64,000 nucleotides of DNA from Azadirachta indica (GCA_022749755.1 CM040446.1:4952966-5016965), one strand, 5' to 3'; positions 11,500 to 24,969 are shown, numbered from the stretch's first letter. The notes: generated by a model from the letters alone, not told the origin. Translations and numbers: made by a program.

Positions 11500-14480
11500 A
11501 CAAGATGATCCCTTAACTTCTTTAAACTCATGTGTATAAATATGCAAATCATTGGGGAGAAAGTTTGCACTTTCTCTTGACTTCTCCAACCTTTTTAGAT
11601 GTGCTTAAGCTTTTGCCAAGTTTATACGTTCTTTCTTTATTTCATCATCAAGCCTGGGATTAACTACTGACTAATAGAGCATTACAAAAAGAATATGTGC
11701 AAAACGCGTTAAAAAACCAACAAAGGCCGTGCATTGAACCAAGTTGCTGTGCATTAATGCAAGCCTTCTTCCATGCCAGCAACACATCTAGAGTGATCTG
11801 TTCATAATCAACTTGAGAAATTCTATGAAGAACCAAAACAATTATGTAAATGATAGAGTTTTTAAAGAAAGTAGAGTAATCATGTAAATGAACAGGTCGT
11901 ATAATACTTCCAAGGGTATAGGTTTCATAACACTTGTATCGAATTTGTTCTAGAATGCAAGGATATCATTATGAGTGGGTACCTAGTGGACCAAAGCTTG
12001 CAGCTAAAAAGAGAAAAAAGAAAAAAAAAGGATCAATTAATGAAAGTCAAATCAAATAACACTAAATCAAATTAGAGGCAGTCTTGCATACCTAGAGAAG
12101 ATGAAAGTAGAGGAGAACAATTTTTTAGCAATCAGTAAGGAGGCTTGACTTTTTTTTTAGACTTATTAACGCCTCTTTAGTAGGTGTATCAACTGATTGA
12201 ACATCCTCTATCCAAAAACAAATGCAACTTATAAAAGAAAGAGAGAAAAAAAAAATGCATAACAATAAGAGAAAAGTTTTTAGAAGAAAGTTACCTCATT
12301 TTGCTTAATAACATTTTACCACCTTGTTTGCAAGTGGTTGATTCGTCAAACAAACTTGAGCTTCCAAGTGAAGAAAAAGACCTTTCATATAAGGTATTAA
12401 TAGGTTTGTTACCACGTACTAAATTTTTCATTGCTTAATGTCTAACACTTTTTCTCAAAGGTCTAAAGGGTACAAGCCTTACAAATCTTCATTTTGGCTG
12501 AGAGGACTTAGAAGTTGGAGATTTCTTAGGACATTTGGAATTTTTTGAAGAAGAAGATTGAAAGTAAAAGATATAACTCTACTTCTTGAAATATGTGAAA
12601 AAAACTCTCAAATGACGCTACAGGGATGATATAAATGATAGTAGGAGAAGTAACTTGTGGAAGAGCTTCTAGTTACTTTAGAGCCTTCTTCGTAGCCTTA
12701 CCAACTATAAATCAATGAATTGCATAAATTTAAGTATAAGCAACCTCTACTTCCTAACATGCCAAATGGTAGAATTCAAGCTGATTTTCAAACAATTATG
12801 GAAAATTTGATTATATAAACCTACCAAGTGTTCAAGTATCCAGTGGCATACTCAACAAAAGAAAGAAGTAATCACCTTCAATATCAGCGATATGGAATTG
12901 TGGGCTTACAATACATATCTACGCCAACAATTGCTATATCCTTGGTTTGAAGTTTTGGATGATTGGATAACTTCAACAAAGTAAAATGGTCAATAACTTT
13001 CTCTAAAGAAAAGTAGAGGACATTGATTATAGAGGTATCATATCCAAACCAAACTGTTTCCATACATGATGAGGATGATAAGACAAAACCAATGTCACCC
13101 TATGCACGTCAAACAAGGAAGCCATCTAGGTCAGTAACTCATAAAATATGCACTGTATTGTAAGACATGCATCCTTTAAAGGCATTTTTACTTGATGCAA
13201 ACCTATAATTTTTGAAAGGTTTGTGAATTCGGAGAAATGAAATGCGTTGCTCAATCCCAAGTAAGGGTGAAAGACAAAACCATCCTCTTCATCAAGATGA
13301 CCCAACATATATTTATGATACAGATATTGATAAAAGCAACGCATGCGCAAAAGAAATTTAAGCAGTAAAATGTCTTCAGAAAAAGCCAGAGTTTAATTAA
13401 AAATATATCGCTTGATGTGAATGACATCAAGTAAGGGAAAATGATGCTGTGAGAAGCATTTTAATAGGAATATTTATAAGAAATAAGCATCTATGGTGAA
13501 TCAATAATATGACGTCTCGCTCCTTCCACCTCATTGAAATGTATCAAATCAAGTTGATGATATAGAATACCTAAATCAAGGCAGATAGGAGAAAGCAATA
13601 ACCGTAGACTATATGAATTGCCAAAGGAAAAACATGTTTTTGAATTGCATCTGCCAAGTTGTTTCTAAAGAAAAATTGACTTAACCATAGAGCACACATT
13701 GCCTCAAATTAAACAATGGCTTGAATGATAACCCTAACTTGGGACAATAGCTTTATCCATAATAGTTCCTTGAGAATACTTCATCCAGTCATAATATATG
13801 GGACGAGTAAAGTTCTTATTATTGGAAAAAGTAATCACCGAAGCATTTTCAATCCATTTCTTTGTTGCAAAGAGTTAGATATTAAAAGGGTTTTCATCTC
13901 TAATCATCGACAAACCAAGGATGATAGCCAAGTCTTTAATAGTTGGAATAAATTTCCCCCATGAACCAACAAAGGTATGGGAATTGGGACTCCATCTCCG
14001 CATAAGCTAACACAAAGAAGGCCAATCTTTGTCATTGACAATGTTCATAAAAAGAAAATCAAACCAAAAACTTTAGCACAAGATAACATATCAAGAGTAA
14101 AAGCATTTTCTAGTTTATTGTAACCTAATCATTCTAACCTTAGCTGCAGGCTAACGTAGACCTAAACTGAACAAGAACTGGTCTGAAATCATTCATAGCC
14201 AAAAGAAATCTTAAAATACTATTGGGAATAATAAAATTTAGATCATCAAACATAAAGTCCAACAAAGGCTTTTAAGGAATTGACTTGTCTATTAAAACCA
14301 ACTTCCCAACAAAATTGTCCTTTATGAGGAAAAGGTGATCAAAGACCCTGATTGTTGGATGGATAAGGCATAATTCTGGCCACATAAAAAGATCAAACCA
14401 TTTGTTAAATCTTCCTAAAAAATTACAACCAAATACGACGATAAAAAATAAAGAAACTTAAAGAATCTTACTAGAAAATG
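11500..14480 (-). pseudogene. Decayed plant mobile domain (PMD) gene
   Basis: On the minus strand around 14000-13860 a frame reads R-R-W-S-P-N-S-H-T-F, then W-G-K-F-I-P-T-I-K-D-L-A-I-I-L-G-L. This is the signature of the aminotransferase-like plant mobile domain, whose usual form is RW.p.tHtF...WGe..pTl.Dva.l.GL. Further on (about 13600-13500) comes L-L-S-P-I-C-L-D-L-G-I-L-Y-H-Q-L-D, followed by E-V-E-G-A-R, again PMD-like. At least three in-frame stops (after P-F-N-I, after I-V-P-S and after S-I-F-L) and shifts break it. PMD proteins are related to transposon-derived genes and some act in silencing. This copy cannot make a protein. The outer limits are approximate. Confidence 0.6.
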
Positions 14481-14699
14481 GCGGGATTGGCAAAAACTTT
14501 ATATTGAATAAAAAAAAGGGGATGTTTGCTATGGGTAAGAAAATATAAAGAGACCACAAAAAATATTTTAAGGAAGAGAAGAGAAAAAGAGTAAAGTTTT
14601 TGAAAATGGAAAGTCTTAATATTTAATTTTGCTTTTATAGAAAGGACCAGCAATTTAAAAGTCACGAAGTTAAAGTTTCTATCTGTTAGCAATTAAATA

Positions 14700-17600
14700 T
14701 AACTAGGGTGACATCAACAAGTTACTAAGTTATAATTTTAGTTGTTAATATTCAAGTTATGTCTTAAACGGCTTGCCTATAGAGAATGCACAACCTATAT
14801 AATAAGGGAGTTAATGTTGATACATGAAAATTGATCATGGGCCCAAGCCAAACCCAAACCAAAATAGGATTGAGATATTCATATTTTACTATAACTCTAC
14901 GTCACACACTATATAAAGATCAAATAACTCCACGCTTGAGAAGGGAGGACATCATCATATCAAATTATGAAGGTTGACATTTATAAGCTAATATTACATC
15001 CATAAAGAGCTTTTTCTTCTTTACAACAATATTTGTGATTTTGCTTACTTTTTGGCTATTTCTTATCGCCCAAATCAACCTTAAACATTGTCATAACATG
15101 GTTTCTACATTCATTAGCTTCCAACAGGTTATTTGACATTAAAAACACTTTTTTCATAGCTTTAGATTTGTTAAATCACAAATAGACGTATTGAATACTG
15201 TTGCAATCTGGTATATTCAATATTTGATCTAATTCCTCAATATTTATAATCCACCATTAAGCCATTGTGTTCTTTTACATTAGTACTAGAATTAGATTTC
15301 TCCCACACATAGCATGGACTTATACTCTGTGTTTCGTGCTTTTCCTAAGTGTTTTTTAAGTATGGTAGTAGCGGTAAAAAATTCTTCTAAATAAGCTCAA
15401 GTCAGTCGTATAAGATTGCAAAATTATAGCTCTTAAACTATTTAGTGTGATCCAAGGAACGTAGTGGGTCATACTGTCTGTAACTCAGAAAGGGGTGCAA
15501 AAGCTCAATTTGGATCCAAAGGCCTATACAAGCAATCAACTAATCATGATTTGGCACATAGATTGAGTATATTTCCCCCACATCAAAGTTTTACACTTTT
15601 TATATGATTTATAAATGAGAAAAGAAAGTGTGTAGAATGTTAGTTTTGCAATATATAGGCTCAAAATGTGATTTTGAAGTTTATAGATATTTCTAAACAC
15701 TAATGTTTTAGACAAAAGTTCAAAATTATCACTCAATATGCAAAATAGCTCGATATATAGTTAAATTAAAAAAATTAGCTATTAAATAAATGATAATTTG
15801 AATTTTTAGTGTAATCGATCAACTATTATGGTCATGTCAGTCGACTGAGCTCAAAATCGAAAATAAAAAATTGAAAACTCAGGAAGTCAGTTGACCAACA
15901 AGTTCAAGTCAATTGATCAACTTTAAGAGGCATTTTGCATTTGGACTAGTTTGATTGAATCGATCTAAACCATACTAGTTCAGTTGAACAGTTTGAACAA
16001 GTTTGCTTAAACCATACACAGTAAAATCAATTCCCTGACAATTTTGAAAATTTTGCAATTTAGTCTATTTTCTAAGTTTCAACAACTTGCAATTTGATAA
16101 TAAAGTCCAGTGAAACCCTTTTTCACACTAGTTATAAACATTAGATTGTTACTTTAGTTTTTAAAATTATTTTTATCACAAACATAATTTAAAAAAAATA
16201 GATAATTATTTGTAAAAGCTTTAAGATAACCTAAGTAGTAGTGTTTAGATAATTATTATATATTTACAATGGCAAGTATTTAATTTAACTTAAATCAATT
16301 AACATGCAAAATTTCATCTTTTAATTATATACAAGTCAAATTTGTAGGACTCTTTTAAGTAAAAATTAAAATTTAAGTCAATTTATATTTACCATATTTC
16401 TAAGAAACTTAAAATTCTTAACTTCAAGGAATTTACAAAATTAATTTAATTTAACCAATAAATTAATAAATTAAATAGAAAGTATGACAATTATTTAGTA
16501 AGTCATAATATTATTAGAGGAACAATTGACTGTCTATATCTTTACACTTATGTTTACATTCATTTGTAAATTGTTGGATTTATATACTTCTAACAGTTGA
16601 GATGATGTATTAATTACAGGTATTAGATTTAATAGATCCAATGATCTATAATAATTTAAAATATATGTGTAAAAATATAATATCATCAATCATTCTCTGT
16701 ATTATTATAGTCAATGTATCGAAATAATTTTACCTTTTTAAGTTGTGAACAACACTACATGTGTACTAAATTTCATTACATTTCAAATGATATTAAACTT
16801 TGTTACATTTTTTCAAGGAGACAATTATGACCTTATTTTTTTTTTTCTAAAAAATTATGTGCATTTTCTTTAATCTTAAGGAGACAAATGTAATTTTATC
16901 TTAAACTAGTTATACTAAATCGAACATATAGAATGTGTATTATCAAATTTATTTTCGAGTGACATCTTTTGGCTTAAGATTACTGACATCAATTATTGAA
17001 GTTAATGATTTAATTCCTTCTATTCATTTATTGGAGTAAAATTTTTACACATATTACTTTAATTGGAGGTCAATTATTTAATTTCCTGCACGTATTTATT
17101 AGAATACATTTCTCTATATAATAAAATTGAACTCTTGATGTATAAAAATAAAATTCTGAATTGAGTTTTAATTGACCTTAATCACTAACAATTTGGTTAT
17201 ATTATAATATTATGTGAAATTATAAAGTTCACTTTTGGTGAACAGTACTGTATAGATGAACAGTATCATATTTATGAACAATACCGTATTATATGTAAGT
17301 ACCGAAATATATTGAAAGTACAGTTACTCCTTTTTGAATTTCTTTATTAATTGGATTGGTGTTACGTGGAGAAAATTTGAATTTAAGTAATAGTTGGTAG
17401 GTGAAGAAATTTGCGAAATAAATTGTGAAATTTGCGTGGATAAAGGGAGGAGTAAACTATTATAAATATCTCACCCGTCTCACCATTCTCTCTATCCCAA
17501 ATCATTCTTTGAGAAATTTTATAAAAAAAGAAAAATTAATTTCTTCTTTATATATGTAATATTATTCACTTAAAGTTATTTCTCTTATTTTGAGAAAAAG

Positions 17601-18030
17601 TGTGTGAAATATTCATATTTAAAATGTTGTTCTCTCCTTATTGTTAGAGAGAAAAAAAGTTGTAACCCCTACTTTAAAATAGTAAAATTCTTCTATATTT
17701 ATCCGTGATTTTTATTTTAATTTGTTTAGATGCTTTCCACGTAAAATATTTATGTTGATTTATTTTGTTATTTTATTTTATTATGAATGGTTATACCTTC
17801 TACATATTGTTGTTATTCTGATAGATGTTTATATCTCCTATATATTCTTATTATTTTGATGGATGGTTATATCTCTTATATAATATTTATTTTTATTATT
17901 TTTTTAATTTCACTTTACTCACGTATTCTGTTTTGACTTCTAATTTTCTAACATATTATAATATTATCTTTAAAGTAATTATCATCTAAAAGTAATAAGT
18001 TATATAAAAAATTTAGTTAAGCATTAATAA
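14700..18030. other. No gene seen; AT-rich intergenic DNA
   Basis: No credible coding frame. At 17225-17310 a GAACAGTA motif repeats three times (ATGAACAGTA-like), a texture common at retroelement ends, but no element could be bounded. Confidence 0.4.
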
Positions 18031-18034
18031 AGGT

Positions 18035-18725
18035 GAAAAGACTCCCAATTTCTTAAGATTTGTTTAATTGAACTGATTAGTCTTAATACTTTTTAAAATA
18101 TCTATTAAAATTACTATTTATCAAAACCTTATACAAATAATAGTTGTTTAACAAAAATAGTTATTAGAACTTTTAACATTTCGTAAAATATAATATATTA
18201 ATCTAAAATATATTAATGAAATAAAAGATAATAATATTTTGTAGCATACTAATAATACAGTATCTATTGATATATAATAAATTTATTTATTTTGTTATAT
18301 ATTTATTTTTATTATGTTTTATATTTTATCTATATATAAATATTTTATTTAAATCATCATATAATCATAAATATTATATTAAATATGTTACAAAAAAAAT
18401 TAAATTTATAAATTTATATTTTAGTAATGAATTAATATTTATAATTTTTAATATATAATTAATATTGAATTGTAAATATATTGTACAATAGATAAATTTA
18501 TATTTTAATTATAATATATTCATAAATATTTATTGTGAATAAATACTTACATTATTATTATTACTTTTAATTTTAGTTATGATTTAAAAAATTAATTTTT
18601 TAATAAATAATATTGTTAAATAAGGATATATTGACTATTTTTTATTAAATATGAACTTTAATGATTTTTTTTTTTTTGGAAATCCAAGGGACTAATTATT
18701 TCAATAGATCTTAAAGTACGTTTTC
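18035..18725. mobile_element. Foldback element related to the one at 5579-6865
   Basis: The left end GTGAAAAGACTCCC, with AATTTCTTAAGATTTG and then ATTGAACTGATTAGTC, resembles the left arm of the 5.6-kb element. The right end contains AGGGACTAATTATTTC, which is the inverted counterpart of the inner left arm. The interior is very AT-rich. Boundaries are soft. Confidence 0.45.
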
Positions 18726-19244
18726 GCTTAATAAATTACAAGGTAATTTTTAATATTTTTATTTTTAAATAGTTTAAAACAGGTGGTGTATTAAATAAAA
18801 ATTAAAAAATAATGAAAAAGACGGTGTATTTCGTATACTTACGGACACTAGATCCAAAGCGTCCGTTAAAAGTTAAATAAGGATAGTCTAATTAGTATTT
18901 AGGAAGCTTACGAACAAAAATAATTATTACCACGACCATTTTCATTTCTTCCACGCGGCTTTTGCTCATATAAGTGCAATCAGACTCCATCACTCTGTCT
19001 TGGAAACAAGAAAATACTACCCTGGAAATAACAATGTCCGTACCAAAACCCTAGGCTGAACCCTAACTGGACCCCAAGCCAATAAGCCCGTCAGTTGATT
19101 CAGTTGAATCAGACCAGGTCCTTCTATATCGTTCCTTCACTATTCGTTTACTTTCAGGTCTTTTTTCAAGAGTCCTTTTAAAATTTTTTTTTTTTGGCTA
19201 ATTTTTTGTGATTTTGTGCAGAGTTTGTTACCTCCGGCCCAAAA

Positions 19245-21504
19245 ATGGAGGTGGGTAGTTGCAGTTTTGTGGAAAAGAGGATTTGGTTATGCTCTTTTCT
19301 GGAGTCTGCGGTGGCTGAAAGTGTTTTCGCTGCTTCCAAGTCTCTTACTTGCATTCTCTTGATGGTATGCTTTGCTTTTCTCATTAGCATCATTCTTTAC
19401 ATTTATAGCCTCACTGTGCTGACTATTTGCAAATATTTTATTTAATCCTTTCCTTCATAGCTCTTGTAGGTGTTATCTTTATAGAACATTTGCGGGTGCA
19501 TATTAGTTTTATCAAAGTTAGTTTTTTTTTTGTGCTCTGTATTTGTTCTTGATACAGAGAATGTTTGTAACTGCTGTCTTCTCATTTAATTGTAAAAGCA
19601 CAAGTTTTATCTTTTTTCTTGGCTAACTAATATTTGTTAATCATTCACCCACTTGTGCGCTAATGGTTTGAAGTACCGACAGACACCCATCTAGTAGTTT
19701 ATTATTATTGTTATGAAGTTTTAAATATAGCTTCCTGCACTTAGCTTTGTGGAATGATTTGCTTTTGTCTAGTGATATGTTTTAGGCTTGACTGCTGGGT
19801 CGTTTCTCGTCTGTTCTGTTCAATTATGTCGAGATTTATTAACTAACTAGGGGGGTTTGTTTAGAGTTTCCACACCTGTGAACTTTTTAATACTATATGA
19901 TTTTAATTACTTCCTTTTGTCCGGCTTGTATAGAATAGCCTGAATTTTTTATGCTCTGGGACATATAGGGGAAAGGATGTTTTCCTATATTTAATTCAAC
20001 TGCAGCATGGATATGGTATTGTAATTAATATATTTAGGTTGATTTTGCTAATAGAAAATGATATAAACTTGTTATTGTTGGTAATTGAGTAATACTACTC
20101 TGCTCTAAATAATTTGTGTTCTGATACATATTTCTTTATTGCTGCTTAGGAGGCCCTACTGTTTTTGGTTTTTAGTTGGTTTTGGCATATGATAGTGCCC
20201 TTTCAAGCCTTTAATTTTAAGTGAGAATTTCTCAGTACATTTTGGTGTTTTCAGTGTTCACTCTTTCATTTATGTTTATGTTAAAAACAATTTTGTTTTT
20301 AATATTATTTGTCTTTTGATATGAGAAATCAGTGAACACTCTTAAGAGTCCCTGATGGAACCCTGGCTTCCAATAGAAAATGCAGTACTGTGGTGGGCTA
20401 TCAATTTACATGAGGTGGGGTCTTATGCTAAATTATTTGTGCTTATGTTGCATTGCGTACAGCATGCAAAGCTGCGGAAGGCATTTTAGCCACCAAGATT
20501 GTTATGGAGCATTAACAGTTCCCTTCTAATTAGTTCTTTCCATGTAACTTGCACTTCATGCATTTACATTAGTGTTAGATCTTGAATTGAATGTTGCATT
20601 CCTTACTTTTATTTCTGATATGTTTCAAAAGGGTTGTAACATGTCAATATTTTGGGATTCTTTCTCCTGTGCAACAATTCTTTTTAGTTCAATGGTTTGT
20701 TCTGTTGTCAATTGGGTGTTGAACCCGTTGATATCCTAAATGTTTGAAAACCTCAGGGTTTTTGGCGGCTTTCATCTACCGGCAGAAATGTGTACCCACA
20801 CTCTAATTGTGTCAAGTCGGAATTTTATTGATGGAATTCAGTAATTAACAAAGCATTCCATTTTATTTCTCAATGAATTAACTATAGCAACAGTGTTACT
20901 GAATGTTGTGTAGAAAGGATCTCTGTTGTCTGACATATGTAAGGAAACATCATGTTTTGTCTGTGTGTTTGAGCTCTGTTTCTAATGAGTTTCCGGTCTG
21001 TTCCAGACAATATCATTGCTTAATGAAATCAACGGGTTACCTAAATTGACTGCCATTGATGAGAGGTAATAATTTCCTTCAGTTCTTTGTCTTAATTTTA
21101 CAGTGCTGCCATAGAAGTTTAGATTCAATCACTATAACAGTGGACATAACTCCTTTTTGCAGTTTTTGTATACATGAACTCCACAAAACAAAAAACGGCC
21201 TGATCCAGATGTCAAAGATGGCAGTGAAACTGAAGATGATGATGATGAAGACGATGAAAATGCAGATGATCAAGATGATGAAGACGATGATGACAATGAT
21301 GAGGATTTTTCTGGTGAAGGGGAGGAAGAAAGGGATCCAGAGGATGATCCTGAGGCCAATGGGGATGGAGGAAGTGACGATGATGAGGATGATGATGATG
21401 ACGATGATGGTGATGAAGATGATCCTGATGAAGATGGAGAGGATGATGAAGACGATGAAGATGAGGAGGACATTCCCCAACCACCTTCTAAGAAGAGGAA
21501 GTGA
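19245..21504 (+). CDS. Acidic nuclear-type protein; last exon one frame off
   Basis: Three exons are supported: 19245-19364 (ATG start, donor GTATGC), 21007-21065 (acceptor TTCCAG, donor AG|GTAATA) and 21163-21504 (acceptor CTTTTTGCAG). Exons 1 and 2 give about 60 residues including N-E-I-N-G-L-P-K-L-T-A-I-D. The end of exon 3 encodes a long run of Asp and Glu (21208-21480) ending in P-P-S-K-K-R-K and TGA, a nuclear-localisation-like tail. Such proteins are often annotated as acidic spermine-binding-like; I do not know a firm function. As spliced here, exon 2 enters exon 3 in another frame, which would give a Met/Lys-rich tail to 21511. The acidic frame itself has a TGA at 21175 and no ATG. 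The two frames meet at A_AAA_AAC (21190-21196): a -1 shift there gives the acidic tail. Either recoding or a one-base A-run deletion explains this. Confidence 0.6.
21190..21196 (+). promoter_or_regulatory. Candidate -1 ribosomal frameshift heptamer A_AAA_AAC
   Basis: In the exon 2 reading frame the codons run ACA-AAA-AAC-GGC, so the heptamer is phased A_AAA_AAC as required for tandem -1 slippage. The next codon after slippage is CGG at 21196, which opens the acidic frame (R-P-D-P-D). No strong downstream pseudoknot is evident by eye. The same six-A run is also a natural spot for a deletion or assembly error. Confidence 0.35.
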
Positions 21505-22003
21505 AGAGTAACGGCTCCTCCTCTAGCGTGTACTGGTTTGTTTATCTTGAGGAGGCTTTTGTAGGGAGGATGGATTCAGTTATCTGTCTGCATACAGTAG
21601 AAAAACTTGTGAACTTTTGCAGTATTTACCAATGTTATTCAGATTATGACCATATGTGTATCTGTTTGTGGATATCGCTGACTGGCGATTTGTATCCCCT
21701 TTTTGCTGAGAAATCAGTCAAAGTAGGCAGTTTACTTCTAATTTGTGGATTTTCAAGCCCCATCCAATGTCACTCAGTAGAAAATTTTGTAATTTTAAAT
21801 TAAAAAACTATACAAAATATGATACAAAAATACAAAATCTTAGATGCTTTAGCAATGAATACAGCTGGTCGTATAAACCTTGAACTCTTTTAAGCACTTC
21901 CTTGAAGGTTCCTAATCTTTGAAGTTAGCAGATCATGTTTTTGTTGAATTACATATATCATACGGGTATTTATAATGCCAGATGCTTTTATTTATTTGTT
22001 TAC

Positions 22004-22865
22004 GGGATATTGGCAATTACACCTTGGAATTTAAGTTGAAGACAAATACCTCCGGGTGTTTGAAGATAAACAATCCCCTATTATTTGACAAAAGATATAT
22101 ACCCCTTTAAAATTACCATATGTCAGGTGTCTTATACAAAATGATTGTTATACTCTTGACTGTTCAAAAGACATAAATAGACCATTTTATCTTTATTTTT
22201 AATAAATAATAACTAATATAATTTTTTGATTTTAAAATGGTATAAAAACAATTATGTCCTTAACTTATTTCTTTTAATAAGTATACTCTTTTTTTTTTTA
22301 ATTTTATAATTTTATCCTAATTTATTATTTTTTAGACAATTTTATTTTTAATATATTAATTTTTGCACATCAACTATTAAATAGATTGCAAATAATATTA
22401 AATTAAAAAAAATTATGTTTCGTTCATATAGAAATTCAATTTTATTTGCAATATATTTTATTGGTTTATAGACAATAAATTAATATAATAAAAATAAAAA
22501 AAATTATGTACAAAAATTAATATATTAAGAATAAAATTGTCTAAATATAATAAATTAGAATAAAATTATAAAAAAATAAAGGCCATACTTATTAAAAGAA
22601 ATAAATTAAACATATAATTATCTTTATACTATTCCAAAATCAAAAAGTTATATTGATTATTATGTATTAATAATAAAGATAAAATAGTTTATTTATATGT
22701 CTTAAATAATTAAGAGTACAACAGTCATTTTACATAGAGATAATTGATCGCGTGGTAACTTTAGGGAGATGTATGTCTTTTGCCCAATCTTCAGGGGTTT
22801 TCTTTATCTTCAAACAGGATATTTGTCTTTAACTTAAATTTCAGGGGTGTAATTGCTAATATCCC
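22004..22865. mobile_element. Full-length foldback MITE, near-complete hairpin
   Basis: The left end GGGATATTGGCAATTACACC pairs with the complement of the right end, GGGATATTAGCAATTACACC. The inverted match continues almost to the centre (about 22435), including internal blocks such as AACTTATTTCTTTTAATAAG against CTTATTAAAAGAAATAAATT. Arms are therefore about 400 bp. Flanks TTTGTTTAC and TTTATTTAA agree at 7 of 9, consistent with an aged 9-bp Mutator-type duplication. No coding frame. It lies between the acidic-protein gene and the 3' end of the TTM3-like gene. Confidence 0.8.
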
Positions 22866-22869
22866 TTTA

Positions 22870-23264
22870 TTTAAAGAACCACGAAAACCAGTCTACCAAT
22901 ACAACAAAAGTTGAATACAGAAAGCATTAACAGAAATAATTCATGAATTTTCACAAAGAAATATCCCAACAAAGATCAAATATCATGTTTAATAACCAAC
23001 TGCATTAACATAAAATCTTATATAAATTTCATCGCAAACACCCAAAATGGTAGATTTGCAATCAAATTTCATGAATAACAGTTTCCACAGAGAAATTATG
23101 CTTATTGGCTGCCAAGAGGCATCATGTAGGAATGTCCTGAGAAATACTATGAGAATCTCTGTTTCTCTTAGAGAATTTTGACTGTAAACCTTTTTCCAGT
23201 ATCCATTATGATTGCATACCACATCAATGGCTCTTCGTCAGTGACTGTACTGAAAAGATGACCT
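22870..23264 (-). other. Possible last 3'UTR exon of the TTM3-like gene
   Basis: On the minus strand CCCCTTTTGCAG|GTCATC is a good acceptor, with the exon beginning about 23264. It could pair with the donor CG|GTGAGT found 4 nt after the TTM3-like stop codon. That would make a 1.7-kb intron in the 3'UTR (about 23265-24966). The downstream poly(A) site was not fixed. Assignment rests on splice signals only. Confidence 0.4.
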
Positions 23265-24051
23265 GCAAAAGGGGATGATACATGAAAGGAATTTAATTGA
23301 CTCTATGAAAACCATTAGTGCATGAATCTCCAGTTTGATTTACAAATAGGCGAAGCTAATTGCTAAAAATCTTGCTACCATGGAACATGTGGACGAAACA
23401 AAATTAATGTGTTCCCATATTGACATATAGATTTTAAACAATGTAAGTACTTGGATCTCTTTAGCCTGGTTGCAAGAAAAAGTTAACTAAGAAAGGCATT
23501 AATGGCCTTTTTGACCAAATGGACATTGTAGGAAATGATTGGAGACCCAATGTATGTTCGTAAGGTGGTAAGTGTTATTTGATTATTTTGAACAAGAAAC
23601 ATGATGACAGGTTGAATTAAGCAAAAGAAAGAATGACTGTGCTGAAATAGCTATGACAGCAGCACGTAAACACATCATGAGATTTCCACTTAACAATGAT
23701 GAGCTTATTCAGGGCATTCACTAGCTGAGTAGAGATGATGTCTCCTAAATCCATAATATATCATGGCAAGGCCTTTAAATGAGCTCTGCAACCGGAACTT
23801 CAAAGGGATGTAAAAATATGAGTCATTACAAAGCTCTTGCAAACAATCTGGTTCATTGTTTCCAAAATGATCAGATATAAATGTCTAGAATGCATATAGT
23901 ATTGCAAGAAAATGATGTTGCAGGGACAAAATTCACAGAAGAACTAGGGCACTTCTAACTGTTAAATGATGTCTAGAACTTCAGCAAGAAACAAATAAAA
24001 TGGATAGTGGATTGTACAATCAACACCAAAAACTTTGGGCAACATCTTCTA

Positions 24052-24052
<1 letters not shown>

Positions 24053-24083
<31 letters not shown>
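24053..24083. repeat. (TA)n microsatellite
   Basis: About 15 consecutive TA units, lying in the proposed 3'UTR intron of the TTM3-like gene. Confidence 0.9.
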
Positions 24084-24086
<3 letters not shown>

Positions 24087-24969
24087 AGCCAATAAATCAC
24101 AAACAAGTTAAATAAACCGCAATTAGTGATTACAATTACAATACCAAAATGGTTTTGGAATAAAAGATGGGTTAGACATTGCAAATGACGGCTGCAAACA
24201 ACAGAAAGAATGAGCAATGGTTGGTTGACTTCTAACATTCTGAAACAAATCACATTAAAGTGAAATAAGCATAAAGTATAAGTACCAGCAGCTAGAGTAT
24301 ATGGTAAAATATATTTTTTATTTGGCAACTAATGTTTATCACTCACCATCACCTTCACCCCCTCATCTATATTTGACATCTAGTGATTCCAGCTCATCAT
24401 AAATTATATTTCAGGGAACTCAATTTCAAACATATCATTTGTTTGTATCTTTAAAACAATAAAGAGAAATTATTAAACTGCAACAATTTGTTGTTGCTCA
24501 TCTCTGTTCTTGCTTGAGAGAGGGTAAAATGGAAGTGGACTTGATGTTCCATTGGATGGTTGAGAAACGAAATCTTACGAAAGAATGAGACCAAAATTCT
24601 TAACCTTTCAGTTTTTCTTTCATCAAAGGAAGCATAAACTAACATGTACATGATCTACTAAAGCTTCATAGAATCAGATTGAAACAATTACAAGGCAAAC
24701 TAAGAGAACAATCTGTGAAGTCCATAAAGAAAAAAAAAGCTAATATCCTCAAATCAGGGACAAAATTCACATATTTAAAATCTCTGGTACCCACAGTAAG
24801 CATTAGTCATTCATAAACGTGAAAAGCAACAAGTATACCTCAAACTAAACAATACCCATAAGAACAAAGAAAGAAAGGCCTCTCCACTCCAGTTGCAGTT
24901 ATAATTAAAAACTAAAAATCAAGAACAGCATTAACCAAAGGCACAATACCAACAAAAAACACTCACCGA

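Noticed and set aside
17225..17330. Repeated GAACAGTA motif as an operator cluster
   Set aside because: Three copies in AT-rich transposon-like texture with no gene downstream; no support for a regulatory role.
19178..19393. 71-codon minus-strand frame
   Set aside because: Antisense to exon 1 of the acidic-protein gene and its leader; no domain and no splice support.
21079..21480. Long minus-strand frames rich in Ile, His or Ser opposite the acidic exon
   Set aside because: They are mirror frames of the GAT/GAC/GAG-rich coding repeat; low-complexity composition explains them.
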